Source: Novosphingobium sp. (GTDB lineage Bacteria > Pseudomonadota > Alphaproteobacteria > Sphingomonadales > Sphingomonadaceae). From it: a stretch of 64,000 bases of DNA. Each line of letters begins with the position of its first letter. Positions within the stretch are counted from its first letter, which is position 1. The position numbers were made by a program, and so were the translations under genes. Of this stretch, positions 26,930 to 35,702 are shown in pieces. Location of the stretch: positions 1 to 64,000 of the forward strand of contig NZ_JANXWG010000103.1 in the NCBI RefSeq assembly GCF_025351285.1, given 5' to 3'. The notes under the pieces are model-generated. The model searched no databases. It saw only the letters and a program-made list of their open reading frames with translations, and was not told the origin of the DNA.

Positions 26930-27559
26930 TTGTACGATCTTTTCATTTCCGCCTTCGTCACGCTGTTCCTGGTGATCGATCCGCCCGGCTGCGCGCCGAT
27001 CTATGCCGGGCTGGTCGCGGGCGCGAGCACCGCGCAGGCGCGCGCGATGGCGATCCGCGCCACGGTGATCGCCGGGTTGATCCTGGTGGCTTTCGCGCTG
27101 TTCGGGCAGGCGCTGCTGGGCGCGATGCACATCGGGCTCGACGCGTTTCGCATCGCCGGCGGGATCATGCTGTTCCTGATCGCGCTCGACATGGTTTTCG
27201 AAAAACGCACCCAGCGCCGCGAGCAGCGCGCCGAGAAGGTCAAGGCTGCGCACACGGAAGGCCCGCCGATCGACGACGTTTCGGTGTTCCCGATGGCAAT
27301 GCCGATGATCGCCGGGCCGGGCTCGATCGCCACGGTCATGCTGTTGATGAGCCGCAGCACCGGGCCCGAAGCAATGGGCGTGATCCTGGCGGCGCTGTTT
27401 GCGGTGATGGTGCTGACGCTGCTGGCGCTGCTGGCGGCGCGCTCGCTGATGCGGCTGGTCGGCGCGCAAGGCGAAGCGGTGTTGACCCGGCTGCTGGGCG
27501 TGCTGCTGGCGGCGCTGGCCGCGCAATACGTGATCGACGGTTTGAAGAACGTGCTGTGA
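26930..27559 (+). CDS. MarC family integral membrane protein
   Basis: This 209-residue protein has six predicted spans and the MarC pattern: ISAFVTLFLVIDPPGCAPIYAGL near the N terminus, RIAGGIMLFLIALDMVF in the middle, and FPMAMPMIAGPGSIATVMLL, the second-half signature. MarC proteins are putative small-molecule transporters of uncertain substrate. The frame is open upstream through the preceding gene; the only suitable start is TTG 26930 (LYDLFISAF), without a clear ribosome site. It ends 7 bases before the methyltransferase. Confidence 0.85.
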   Translation: MYDLFISAFVTLFLVIDPPGCAPIYAGLVAGASTAQARAMAIRATVIAGLILVAFALFGQALLGAMHIGLDAFRIAGGIMLFLIALDMVFEKRTQRREQRAEKVKAAHTEGPPIDDVSVFPMAMPMIAGPGSIATVMLLMSRSTGPEAMGVILAALFAVMVLTLLALLAARSLMRLVGAQGEAVLTRLLGVLLAALAAQYVIDGLKNVL

Positions 27560-27566
27560 GCGCGCG

Positions 27567-28262
27567 ATGAGTTCACTGGCGAACCGCACCATCGCTGATG
27601 AGCAGATGGATGCGGAGGATATCGATCCGGCAGTGTACGCGGCGGTGCTGCGCGATCTGGCGAAGATCAACCGCTGGACTTTCACCGCCTGGCCCACGCT
27701 GGCCTTCCTCGATCGCGCGATCGGGACGCGCCGCGCGTTCAGCCTGCTCGACGTGGGGTTCGGACAGGGCGACATGCTGCGGGCAATCGCCCACTGGGCC
27801 GGCAAGCGCGGGATCGCTGCGCGGCTGGTGGGCGTCGATCTCAACCCGCTGAGTGCCGAAGTGGCGCTCGCTGCTGTGCCGCATGATCCGGCCATCGAAT
27901 ACCGCACCGGCGACTATCTCGACCAACCCGAAGCGTTCGATTTCATCATCAGCAGCCAGGTCGCGCACCACATGGCCGACGCGCAGCTCGACCAGTTCCT
28001 GCGCCATATGGACGCCGAAGCGCGCGCCGGCTGGCTGGTCAGCGACCTCCACCGCCACCGCTTTGCGCACGGCGGCTACCCGCTGCTGGCGCGCGTGCTA
28101 GGCGTCCACCGCATCGTGCGCGAAGACGGCACGCTGTCGATCGCACGATCATACCGCCCGCGCGAATGGCCCGCCATCCTGGCGCGCGCGGGGATCGATC
28201 CGGAGACTGTCGCGATCGCGCGGCGCTTCCCCTTCCGGCTGACGGTCGAACGCGTGCGCTGA
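27567..28262 (+). CDS. SAM-dependent methyltransferase of the type III PKS cluster
   Basis: This 231-residue class I methyltransferase contains FSLLDVGFGQGDML (motif I), LVGVDLNP (motif II), FDFIISSQVAHHM (motif IV) and a basic C-terminal part. It sits directly before a type III polyketide synthase and a flavoprotein in the same direction, so its likely substrate is the polyketide ring or a derivative. That job is inferred from context, not from the sequence. Confidence 0.87.
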   Translation: MSSLANRTIADEQMDAEDIDPAVYAAVLRDLAKINRWTFTAWPTLAFLDRAIGTRRAFSLLDVGFGQGDMLRAIAHWAGKRGIAARLVGVDLNPLSAEVALAAVPHDPAIEYRTGDYLDQPEAFDFIISSQVAHHMADAQLDQFLRHMDAEARAGWLVSDLHRHRFAHGGYPLLARVLGVHRIVREDGTLSIARSYRPREWPAILARAGIDPETVAIARRFPFRLTVERVR

Positions 28263-28330
28263 ACCCTTCGGGGCATCTGGCGCGTTGAGCCGCCACGGTC
28301 CATACAGGTTGCAATAAGGATAACGATTTG

Positions 28331-29413
28331 ATGCCATCGGGCACGGCCTCACACCACGCGCATATCCATGCGATCGGCACTGCCGTGCCCGATCACGATA
28401 TCCATGGGCCGTACATCGCATGGGCGCAGCAGCGGCTGGCCGATCCGCGCGAGATCGCACTGTTCAAGCGCATGGCCGGCCGCGCCGGAATCGGACACCG
28501 CTGGTCGGTCCTGCCGCGCTCACCCGATGGCGGATCGCCGGTCGATGCGGGCGGGTTTTATCACGGCAACATCGCACCCAGCACTGCCCGCCGCATGGAG
28601 CTTTACGCCGCCACCGCGCCCAATCTGGCGATTGCCGCGATCCGCGACCTGGAGCGCCAGGTGTCGATCGAGGGCGTCACGCACCTCGTGCTCGCCAGTT
28701 GCACCGGCTTTGTTGCGCCGGGGGTGGACCAGATCGTGATCCGCAAGCTGGGGCTCGATCCGCATATCGAACGCACGCTGGTGGGCTTCATGGGTTGCTA
28801 CGCCGCCGTAGCCGCGATGCGGGTGGCGCATCACATCGCGCGCTCCGAGCCGGCGGCGCGGGTGCTGGTGGTGTGTGTCGAGCTGTCATCGCTGCATCTG
28901 GGTGCGTGCGGCACGATGGAGGAACTGCTGGCGGCCTTGCTGTTCGGCGATGGCGCCGCGGCGGCGCTGGTTTCGTCGGAACCATCGGGCTTGAGGATCG
29001 ATCGCCTGTTCACCGCCGCACTGCCCGACAGCGACGCGCTGATCCAGTGGAACATCGGCGATACCGGGTTCGAAATGGTGCTTTCGGGGGAAGTTCCGGG
29101 CCGGATCAACACCGCGCTGCACGATCCGGGATTGCGGCTCGATATTCTGGGCGGACAGCGAGCGAGTGAGATCGACTACGCGGTCCACGCCGGCGGACGC
29201 TCGATCCTGGATGCGGTAGAGCACGGGCTAGGCCTCGATCCGGAGGCGCTCACCGATTCGCGCGCCGTGCTGGCGGCCAACGGCAACATGAGTTCGGCCA
29301 CGCTGCTGTTCGTGCTCGCGCGATTGATGGCGAAAGACGGAAACCCCAACGGCGTGGCGATGGCGTTCGGGCCGGGGCTTGCCGCCGAAGGCTTCGCGTT
29401 TTCACGAACATGA
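28331..29413 (+). CDS. Type III polyketide synthase (chalcone/stilbene synthase-like)
   Basis: This homodimeric ketosynthase extends an acyl starter with malonyl-CoA and cyclises the chain. The 360-residue protein has the catalytic triad in context: Cys in LVLASCTGFVAPG, His in YAVHAGGRSILDAVE and Asn in VLAANGNMSSATLLFVL. GFMGCYAAVAAMRVA and the C-terminal GVAMAFGPGLAAEG loop are also typical. The ATG at 28331 follows an AAGGA site 12 bases back. Its stop overlaps the flavoprotein start as ATGA. Bacterial members of this group make alkylresorcinols, alkylpyrones or related phenolic lipids; which applies here is unknown. Confidence 0.92.
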   Translation: MPSGTASHHAHIHAIGTAVPDHDIHGPYIAWAQQRLADPREIALFKRMAGRAGIGHRWSVLPRSPDGGSPVDAGGFYHGNIAPSTARRMELYAATAPNLAIAAIRDLERQVSIEGVTHLVLASCTGFVAPGVDQIVIRKLGLDPHIERTLVGFMGCYAAVAAMRVAHHIARSEPAARVLVVCVELSSLHLGACGTMEELLAALLFGDGAAAALVSSEPSGLRIDRLFTAALPDSDALIQWNIGDTGFEMVLSGEVPGRINTALHDPGLRLDILGGQRASEIDYAVHAGGRSILDAVEHGLGLDPEALTDSRAVLAANGNMSSATLLFVLARLMAKDGNPNGVAMAFGPGLAAEGFAFSRT

Positions 29414-30495
29414 GCAGCGCCCGCCCTCTCGTGATCGGTGGCGGCCCGGCGGGTGCGGCGGCGGCGATCCGGCTGGCGATGGCGGGCACCCCCGCGCTGC
29501 TGGTCGAGCGCAACCGCACGATCGGCGATGCCTTGTGCGGCGGGTTCCTGAGCTGGCGCACGCTCGACCGGCTACGCGCGCTGGGGGTCGATCCCGATGC
29601 GATCGGCGGGCACCGCGTGACGCGGCTTGCGTTGATCGACGGCACGCGCGAGACGGTTCGTGCGCTGCCCTACCCCGCGCTCGGCCTCTCGCGCTACGCG
29701 ATGGACACTGCGCTGATCGAGCGGGCAATCGCGCTCGGCACCGAAGTGCGCCACGCTACCGTCAGGATGGATGGCGCCGAAGCGTTCGACGAAAGCGGCG
29801 TGGCAATCCCCGCCTCGGCGGTGTTCCTCGCCAGCGGCAAGCATGAAACGCGCGGCGCCAGCCGTCCGCGCGATGCGGCCGGGCCCGATCCGTTCGTGGG
29901 CATCCGGCTGCGCTTGGCGGCTACCCCCGCCCTCGCCCGCGCGCTCGACGAGCGGATCGAAATGCACATGTTCGAAGGCGGCTATTGCGGCGTGGTGCTG
30001 CAGGACGGCGCCAGCGCCAACTTGTGCATGGCGGTGCGCAAGAGCCGCCTCGCCCGCGCCGGTGGCAAGCCCGCCGGTTTGTTTGCAGAACTTTTCGCCA
30101 CGCACCCGATCTTGCGCGAACGACTTGCGGAAATGCCCGACGACGCCGCATTCGACGCCATCGGCCACGTCCCCTACGGCTGGCGCGCGCGCGAAACGCT
30201 GCCGGGCCTGTTCCGCCTGGGCGACCAGGCCGGCTGCATCCCCTCATTCGCCGGCGAAGGCATCGGCATCGCACTGGCCAGCGCAGAGGCAGCGGTGGAC
30301 GCTTGGGTGAAAGGCGGCGCAGAGGCCGCGCCCGAATACCAGCGGCGGTTTGGTGCGCACATTGCCGGGCCGGTGCGGACGGCTGGGCTGGTTACGAAGC
30401 TGTCGGTCCGTCCGAGCGGAGCCAGCGTCTTGGCCCGGCTAGCCGCCATCCCCGGCGCGACCGGGTTGGCGGGGCGGCTGACGCGGGTGAGTTAG
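29410..30495 (+). CDS. FAD-dependent oxidoreductase of the type III PKS cluster
   Basis: This 361-residue flavoprotein has a Rossmann FAD-binding start (LVIGGGPAGAAAAIRLAMAG...LLVERN) and the second FAD motif LFRLGDQAGCIPSFAGEGIGIALASAE. It resembles geranylgeranyl-reductase / aromatic hydroxylase flavoproteins. Its start overlaps the polyketide synthase stop, so it almost certainly acts on the same product, for example hydroxylating an aromatic ring to a quinol or quinone. The stop lies 6 bases from the convergent hicB stop. Confidence 0.88.
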   Translation: MSSARPLVIGGGPAGAAAAIRLAMAGTPALLVERNRTIGDALCGGFLSWRTLDRLRALGVDPDAIGGHRVTRLALIDGTRETVRALPYPALGLSRYAMDTALIERAIALGTEVRHATVRMDGAEAFDESGVAIPASAVFLASGKHETRGASRPRDAAGPDPFVGIRLRLAATPALARALDERIEMHMFEGGYCGVVLQDGASANLCMAVRKSRLARAGGKPAGLFAELFATHPILRERLAEMPDDAAFDAIGHVPYGWRARETLPGLFRLGDQAGCIPSFAGEGIGIALASAEAAVDAWVKGGAEAAPEYQRRFGAHIAGPVRTAGLVTKLSVRPSGASVLARLAAIPGATGLAGRLTRVS

Positions 30496-30501
30496 CCGCG
30501 T

Positions 30502-30723
30502 TCAGGCGGCAGCGTAGATAGCCGGACGGTAGCGCGGCTCGGGTATCGGCAGGCTACGCTCGATCGCAGTTTCGATCCACAATTCGATAGCGACTTGCGC
30601 TTCGGCAATGGCCTCTTCGGGCGTTTCGCCATGCGCCGAGCATGGCTTGAGATCGGGCACATCCGCGATCCAGCAATCGTCGTCAGCGGCCCAGAAGACG
30701 TTGATATGGTAGCGGTGCTGCAT
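30502..30723 (-). CDS. hicB: HicB-like antitoxin
   Basis: This 73-residue protein has the HicB partial RNase-H-like fold: YHINVFWAADDDCWIADVPDLKPCSAHGETPEEAIAEAQVAIELWIETAIE. HicB binds and blocks HicA. No C-terminal ribbon-helix-helix or HTH is present, so it is the short form and may not autoregulate strongly. Its ATG overlaps the hicA stop (TGATG), giving the usual hicA-hicB order. Confidence 0.88.
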   Translation of the reverse strand: MQHRYHINVFWAADDDCWIADVPDLKPCSAHGETPEEAIAEAQVAIELWIETAIERSLPIPEPRYRPAIYAAA

Positions 30724-30977
30724 CACTTGTCCAACTTGAGACCATTCGCCTCGACAATACCAAGAAACTCGCGGACCTGATAGCGCTTTGCGTCCTTGCC
30801 TTTGGGCTGGAGGACCAGAAGCGCATCGCATTGCGGGTGCGCGTAGGACCGATGGCTGCCCTTGGAGCGAATATGCGTGAAACCGAACGCTTCGATCATT
30901 GCGATGAAATCGCGAAAATCGATCGAACGATCGGTCGATTGCAGGAGCAGGGTGTAGAGTTTGGCGGGCTTGGTCAT
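30723..30977 (-). CDS. hicA: HicA-like mRNA interferase toxin
   Basis: HicA toxins are small double-stranded-RNA-binding-like ribonucleases that cut mRNA. The 84-residue protein has the core RDFIAMIEAFGFTHIRSKGSHRSYAHP, with the catalytic histidine in GSH. It is a little longer than the typical 60-residue HicA, with an extra N-terminal MTKPAKLYTLLLQSTDRS. The track's start at 31019 adds 14 unsupported residues. The active-site residues look intact. Confidence 0.87.
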   Translation of the reverse strand: MTKPAKLYTLLLQSTDRSIDFRDFIAMIEAFGFTHIRSKGSHRSYAHPQCDALLVLQPKGKDAKRYQVREFLGIVEANGLKLDK

Positions 30978-31063
30978 GGGCTTGATCCCCTTCGGCCACA
31001 CTACAGGTATCAACCACACATCTCTGTCAAACTGCTTTTCCCGGACTCTGCAATCACCAAGAA

Positions 31064-31381
31064 CTATCGGCCAAAGAGTCTTTCAAAGATCCATTTTCGA
31101 TCCCTTGTTCCCCACCGGCGATTTGCTGACTGAGCCCACTCCTCTGGTCGGCCACCCTGATGGAATTGACAGTCTGAGAAAATCTCAGCCACCAACAACA
31201 GGTCATCAAAGCCGAGCCTTGATGATAGTTCACCTCTCGCGATCGCCAAGTCCAAACTTGTGTCAATGAGCCAACAATTTTCTGCAATTTCGCATCGGGC
31301 ATATTGCGCCAGTGCCTTAGAAAAATGCGAGCGGTCCGTTTCCTCCGGACCCCAGCGGATCACAACAACTAGCACCGCCAT
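31064..31381 (-). CDS. Small protein coupled to uvrB, possibly Cas2/SinR-like fold
   Basis: I do not recognise a named family. The 105-residue product begins [67 protein letters not shown]. The pattern of a hydrophobic first strand, a helix, a W-LIDT strand, a helix and a LLLVAEI strand resembles Cas2/SinR-like ferredoxin folds. Its ATG overlaps the uvrB stop by one base (TGATG), so expression depends on uvrB. AT content is higher than uvrB's. No CRISPR genes are nearby. The fold is an inference; the gene itself is well supported by coupling. Confidence 0.6.
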   Translation of the reverse strand: MAVLVVVIRWGPEETDRSHFSKALAQYARCEIAENCWLIDTSLDLAIARGELSSRLGFDDLLLVAEIFSDCQFHQGGRPEEWAQSANRRWGTRDRKWIFERLFGR

Positions 31382-33567
31382 CACTTCCCCCACTTCTTCT
31401 GGCTCTTGCCATACCTCGTCTTCCGCGTCCCCGGCTTGCCCTCATTGCTCCTCCCCACATTCGGCGCCTTGCTCTGCTCTCCCGCCAAGCCAAGCTCGCC
31501 CGCTTCCAGCCGCCGGATTTCATCGCGCAACCGCCCGGCTTCTTCGAACTCGAGGTCCGCCGCCGCCGCGCGCATGCGCTTTTCCAGGTCCTCGACGTAA
31601 GCGCGCAAGTTGTGGCCGACGAGATTGTTCACCCCGTCATCCTCGATTTCCACCAGCACGCCGTCGCGGCTGGCGGTGTCGGCGATGATGTCGGCGATGC
31701 CGCGCTTGATCGAGGCGGGGGTGATGTCGTGCAAGAGGTTGTAGGCGTGCTGCTTTTCGCGGCGGCGGTCGGTTTCGGCCATCGCGCGCTCCATGCTGCC
31801 GGTGATCCGGTCGGCGTAGAGGATCACGCGGCCGTCCACGTTGCGCGCGGCGCGGCCGATGGTCTGGATGAGGCTGGTTTCGCTGCGCAGGAACCCTTCC
31901 TTGTCGGCATCGAGGATGCACACGAGGCCGCACTCGGGGATATCCAGCCCCTCGCGCAGCAGGTTGATGCCCACCAGCACATCGTAAACGCCCAGCCGCA
32001 GATCGCGGATCAGTTCGATGCGTTCGAGCGTTTCGACGTCGCTGTGCATATAGCGCACGCGCAACCCCGCCTCGTGCATGAACTCGGTCAGATCCTCGGC
32101 CATGCGCTTGGTCAGCGTGGTGACGAGCGTGCGATAGCCCACCAGCGCCACCTTGCGGCATTCCTCGATGCAGTCCTGCACCTGGTCTTCCACGGGCCGT
32201 ATGAACACCGGCGGGTCGATCAGTCCGGTCGGGCGGATCACTTGTTCGGCGAACACCCCGCCCGCTTGCTCCATCTCCCAATTGCCGGGCGTGGCCGAAA
32301 CCGCCACCGTCTGCGGGCGCATCGCGTCCCATTCGTTGAAGCGCAACGGGCGGTTGTCGATGCAGCTCGGCAGGCGAAAGCCATATTCGGCCAGCGTGAT
32401 CTTGCGACGGTGATCGCCCTTGGCCATCGCGCCGATCTGCGGCACGGTCTGGTGGCTTTCGTCGATGAACAGCAGCGCGTTGTCGGGCAGGTATTCGAAC
32501 AGCGTCGGCGGCGGTTCGCCCGGCAGACGGCCCGTCAGGAAGCGCGAATAGTTCTCGATCCCCGCGCAACTGCCGGTGGCGGCGATCATCTCCAGATCGA
32601 AATGCGTGCGCTGTTCCAGCCGCTGCGCCTCCAGCAGCTTGCCCTCCTCGTGCAGTTCCTTGAGCCGGTCTTCCAGCTCGAAACGGATCGCATCGGCCGC
32701 TTGCTTCATCGTCGGGCCGGGGGTCACGTAATGCGAATTGGCGTAAACGCGCACTTTTTCCAGCGACTGGCCCTTCTTGCCGGTCAGCGGATCGAATTCG
32801 TGGATCGCCTCGATCTCGTCGCCGAAGAACGACACGCGCCAGGCCATGTCCTCGTAGTGGCTCGGATAGATTTCGAGATTGTCGCCGCGCACGCGGAACA
32901 TGCCGCGCGCGAAGGCCACGTCGTTGCGCTTGTATTGCAGCGCCACCAGCTTGCGGATCAACTCGCTCTGATCGACGGTTTCGCCCTTCTTCAGGTCGAA
33001 CACCATCGCCGAATAGGTCTCGACCGAGCCGATGCCGTAGATGCACGACACCGACGCGACGATGATCACGTCATCGCGTTCCAACAGCGAGCGGGTGGCC
33101 GAATGGCGCATCCGATCGATCGCCTCGTTCACCGAGCTTTCCTTCTCGATGTAGGTGTCCGATCGCGGCACGTAGGCTTCGGGCTGGTAATAATCGTAAT
33201 AGCTGACGAAATATTCGACCGCGTTGTCGGGGAAAAAGCTGCGAAATTCGCCATAAAGCTGCGCCGCGAGCAGCTTGTTGGGCGCCAGGATCAGCGCGGG
33301 GCGCTGCAGTTCCTCGATCACCTTGGCCATCGTGTATGTCTTGCCCGACCCGGTCACGCCCAGCAGCACTTGCGTGCGATCATCCTCCCTCGCGGCCGCG
33401 ACAATGTCCCTGATCGCATCGGGCTGATCCCCCGCCGGCTCGAACTCCGACCGCACCACGAAGCGCTTGCCGCCATCGGGCTTGTCGGGCCGCGCGGGGC
33501 GGTGGGGGACGAAAGTGGAGGTGGTATCGGGCTCGGCAAGCCCCCGGCGGATGACGAGTTCGGACAT
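31381..33567 (-). CDS. uvrB: UvrABC system protein B
   Basis: UvrB is the damage-verifying helicase-like subunit of nucleotide excision repair. The 728-residue protein has Walker [14 protein letters not shown], the DNA-clamping beta-hairpin [28 protein letters not shown], the motif V/VI region [13 protein letters not shown]...QTIGRAARN, and a C-terminal UVR domain ([28 protein letters not shown]) for UvrC contact. A short basic tail follows. It is complete. No LexA box was identified by eye upstream. Confidence 0.97.
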   Translation of the reverse strand: MSELVIRRGLAEPDTTSTFVPHRPARPDKPDGGKRFVVRSEFEPAGDQPDAIRDIVAAAREDDRTQVLLGVTGSGKTYTMAKVIEELQRPALILAPNKLLAAQLYGEFRSFFPDNAVEYFVSYYDYYQPEAYVPRSDTYIEKESSVNEAIDRMRHSATRSLLERDDVIIVASVSCIYGIGSVETYSAMVFDLKKGETVDQSELIRKLVALQYKRNDVAFARGMFRVRGDNLEIYPSHYEDMAWRVSFFGDEIEAIHEFDPLTGKKGQSLEKVRVYANSHYVTPGPTMKQAADAIRFELEDRLKELHEEGKLLEAQRLEQRTHFDLEMIAATGSCAGIENYSRFLTGRLPGEPPPTLFEYLPDNALLFIDESHQTVPQIGAMAKGDHRRKITLAEYGFRLPSCIDNRPLRFNEWDAMRPQTVAVSATPGNWEMEQAGGVFAEQVIRPTGLIDPPVFIRPVEDQVQDCIEECRKVALVGYRTLVTTLTKRMAEDLTEFMHEAGLRVRYMHSDVETLERIELIRDLRLGVYDVLVGINLLREGLDIPECGLVCILDADKEGFLRSETSLIQTIGRAARNVDGRVILYADRITGSMERAMAETDRRREKQHAYNLLHDITPASIKRGIADIIADTASRDGVLVEIEDDGVNNLVGHNLRAYVEDLEKRMRAAAADLEFEEAGRLRDEIRRLEAGELGLAGEQSKAPNVGRSNEGKPGTRKTRYGKSQKKWGK

Positions 33568-33617
33568 GGCGAAGATATGTGCGTTCCGCTTGCGTTCCGC
33601 AACCGGGAGTGGGTGTC

Positions 33618-33700
33618 ATGCTGAACTTGTTTCAGCATCCAGCGTGCCGCCTGCACTGATCGTGGATTGGGAGAGATGGACCCTGAAACAAGTTCAGGGT
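33618..33700. repeat. Inverted pair of ctgaacttgtttcag REP-like repeats
   Basis: At 33618-33638 the sequence is atgctgaacttgtttcagcat; at 33680-33700 it is accctgaaacaagttcagggt, the same core in the opposite orientation. Each unit is itself a short palindrome. This kind of repeat is common between genes in sphingomonad genomes (from memory). The pair sits between uvrB and the DUF2251-like gene. Confidence 0.8.
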
Positions 33701-33727
33701 GACGTTGAGAGATAGGGAAGCTGCCGT

Positions 33728-34045
33728 TTAGTGGCTTCGAAATAGGTCATCGTCACCGCCATTAGCGTAGCGGGCCTTCAACTCATCTGCTTGGAGATCA
33801 AAGATCGCAAGAAGGCGACCGTTTACAAATAATCCGGTAGCCGTACCGGAGGAGTTCCACCTGATTGAAACGGGCACATCAACGGGCATGCTATTGACGA
33901 TATCGGCTCTGAACGTGCCAACGATCTGATTGCCCTCTCGCTTGTGCAAATCCAGCAAGTAGAAAAAAGCGGTTTCTTCGTCCCTTTCGAAAACGGACCC
34001 GAACCGACCCGCTGCTTCAACAGAGCTCTCATAAACGTCGACCAT
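33728..34045 (-). CDS. DUF2251-like small protein
   Basis: This 105-residue protein starts MVDVYESSVEAAGRFGSVFERDEETAFFYLLDL and ends with LFVNGRLLAIFDLQADEL. The layout (an FERDEETAFFYLLD strand pair, a central polar segment, then IRWNSSGTATGLFVNGRLLAIFDF-like) fits the DUF2251 pattern as I remember it. Function is unknown; some such small proteins are immunity-like. The track start at 34288 lies inside the flippase gene. Codon use is less GC-extreme than the neighbours. Confidence 0.62.
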   Translation of the reverse strand: MVDVYESSVEAAGRFGSVFERDEETAFFYLLDLHKREGNQIVGTFRADIVNSMPVDVPVSIRWNSSGTATGLFVNGRLLAIFDLQADELKARYANGGDDDLFRSH

Positions 34046-34161
34046 GGCCGAAGTATGCGCGCCTGCCGGGATATCCGCAACGGTGTCACAAGCGCCCATT
34101 CGCTGATGCCAACCCCCAATCAAGTGCCGGTAGCCGCGGTCCTTGGACCGCCCAGCCCTAC

Positions 34162-35694
34162 CTACCCCGCCACCACAGCCTCCGCCTTCCTGAACAGCAC
34201 CCGATCCTCCGGCCCGAAGCCCAGTTTCCAGATCATCGCCATGTAGCACGCCAGCATCGCCGGGATGCCCGCGAGCAATTCGAGCCACTCAGGCAGCCAG
34301 TGCGCAGCCCAGCCGATTGCCGCCGTCGGCAGCGCAGCGGCCACCAGCGCCCAGCGCCAGTTGCTCACCTTGCCGCCCAGCAAATAGCGCACCAGCCGCG
34401 ACTTGACCGCCGAGGCCAGCGCCAGCGTCAGCGCCAGCGCCGCCGCCACCGCCGCCGCCTGGTAGAACGGCAAGTGCGCGGCATCGACCGCCATCCACGG
34501 CGGCAGGTCCCAGTCGGGCAGCGAGCGCAGGAACAGGATGAACGCCACCGTCAGCCCAGCCTGCACCACGATCGTGCCCAGGCTGATGATCAGGTTGCGC
34601 ACCGGCGCGATGTAGATCAGCGCGGCCTCGCTCACCACCGCGGGCGCGGCCATCACTTCGGCCAGCAGCAGGAATGCCGCCGCGCCGGTGCCGCCCACGA
34701 AATGCGGGCCGACCAGCCCCATCACCGCCTTGGCCGGAATGCCCAGCGCCAGCGCGATGCCGGCTTGCGCGGCGGTGATCCAGAAGCCCACCTGGCACAA
34801 TTGCCGCGCGATTGCCGGCAGGTTGTTCTCGGCCAGGTTGCGCGTGATGACAGGCCCCAGGATCGGCTCGAAGCTGCTCTTGAGCTTCTGCGGCAGGCTG
34901 GCGATCTGCTGCGCCACATAATAGACGCCCACCGCCTCTGCGGGCGCGAACTGCGCCAGAATCGCGATATCGAGCTTGCGCGTGCCCCATTCGACCGCAT
35001 CGGCGCCCGCCAGCGGCAGGTTGGCGAGCGTCAGCCGGCCCAAGCCCAGCACATCGGGCCGCCACTGTTTGGGTAGGCCATAGCTTTTCACCAGCGGTAC
35101 CAGCGCGGTCGCGGTCGCGCCGAAGATCGACAGCATGTAGGCGATCGCCAGCCCATCGGTGGAATTGACGTAGTACAAGGCGCCGGCCGCGATCGACAGC
35201 GTCCACGGCTCCACCACCGCGCGCGCGCGCACCGTGGCGCCCACGTCGAAGCGATAGGCCAGCGCTGCCAGCGCGATGTCGCCGATCGCCATCGGCAGGA
35301 TCGTGATCGGCAGCAGGTGTTCGAGCAGGGTCGATCCGCCATGTGGAAACATCGGCTCGGGGAACAGCCACAGCACGAACGCCAGCACGCCCGCGCCGCT
35401 GACCGACAGCAGCAGCGCATCGGCGACGATGTTGGCGCTCGGCCGGGTCCGGCGCGACAATTCCTGCGCCAACCCGCGCTTCAGCCCCAGCGTGGCGAAC
35501 TGCGCGGCGAATTCGACGACGATGATCGCCGCAGCAAACCGCCCGAGCGCGGCGGCGCCGTAAAGCCGCCCGGCAATGAACAGGAACGGCAACCGCGCGG
35601 CCAGGCGCAGCAGGAAGCCGAACACATTGGTTCGTCCGCCACGCGCAAGCGCGGCGATATCGGTCTGTTCATTGGCGGGGGCGATGATCGTCAT
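34162..35694 (-). CDS. Polysaccharide flippase-type membrane protein (MOP superfamily)
   Basis: This 510-residue protein has 12-14 hydrophobic segments and the Wzx-like layout, with FLLRLAARLPFLFIAGRLYGAAALGRFAAA at the N terminus and RKLDIAILAQFAPAEAVGVYYVAQQIASLPQKLKSSFEPILGPVI in the middle. It probably flips lipid-linked oligosaccharides across the inner membrane. No glycosyltransferase cluster adjoins it, only gpsA 8 bases upstream on the same strand, so it is likely part of the tsaD-gpsA transcript. Confidence 0.85.
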   Translation of the reverse strand: MTIIAPANEQTDIAALARGGRTNVFGFLLRLAARLPFLFIAGRLYGAAALGRFAAAIIVVEFAAQFATLGLKRGLAQELSRRTRPSANIVADALLLSVSGAGVLAFVLWLFPEPMFPHGGSTLLEHLLPITILPMAIGDIALAALAYRFDVGATVRARAVVEPWTLSIAAGALYYVNSTDGLAIAYMLSIFGATATALVPLVKSYGLPKQWRPDVLGLGRLTLANLPLAGADAVEWGTRKLDIAILAQFAPAEAVGVYYVAQQIASLPQKLKSSFEPILGPVITRNLAENNLPAIARQLCQVGFWITAAQAGIALALGIPAKAVMGLVGPHFVGGTGAAAFLLLAEVMAAPAVVSEAALIYIAPVRNLIISLGTIVVQAGLTVAFILFLRSLPDWDLPPWMAVDAAHLPFYQAAAVAAALALTLALASAVKSRLVRYLLGGKVSNWRWALVAAALPTAAIGWAAHWLPEWLELLAGIPAMLACYMAMIWKLGFGPEDRVLFRKAEAVVAG

Positions 35695-35702
35695 GGGTGC
35701 CG

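Noticed and set aside
30502-31381. Possible defence island (hicAB plus Cas2-like protein)
   Set aside because: No effector, nuclease, integrase or restriction gene is adjacent, and the small protein is tied to uvrB; the evidence supports a single toxin-antitoxin pair only.
31612-33624. 670-residue plus-strand ORF opposite uvrB
   Set aside because: uvrB is complete on the minus strand; this is its antisense frame.
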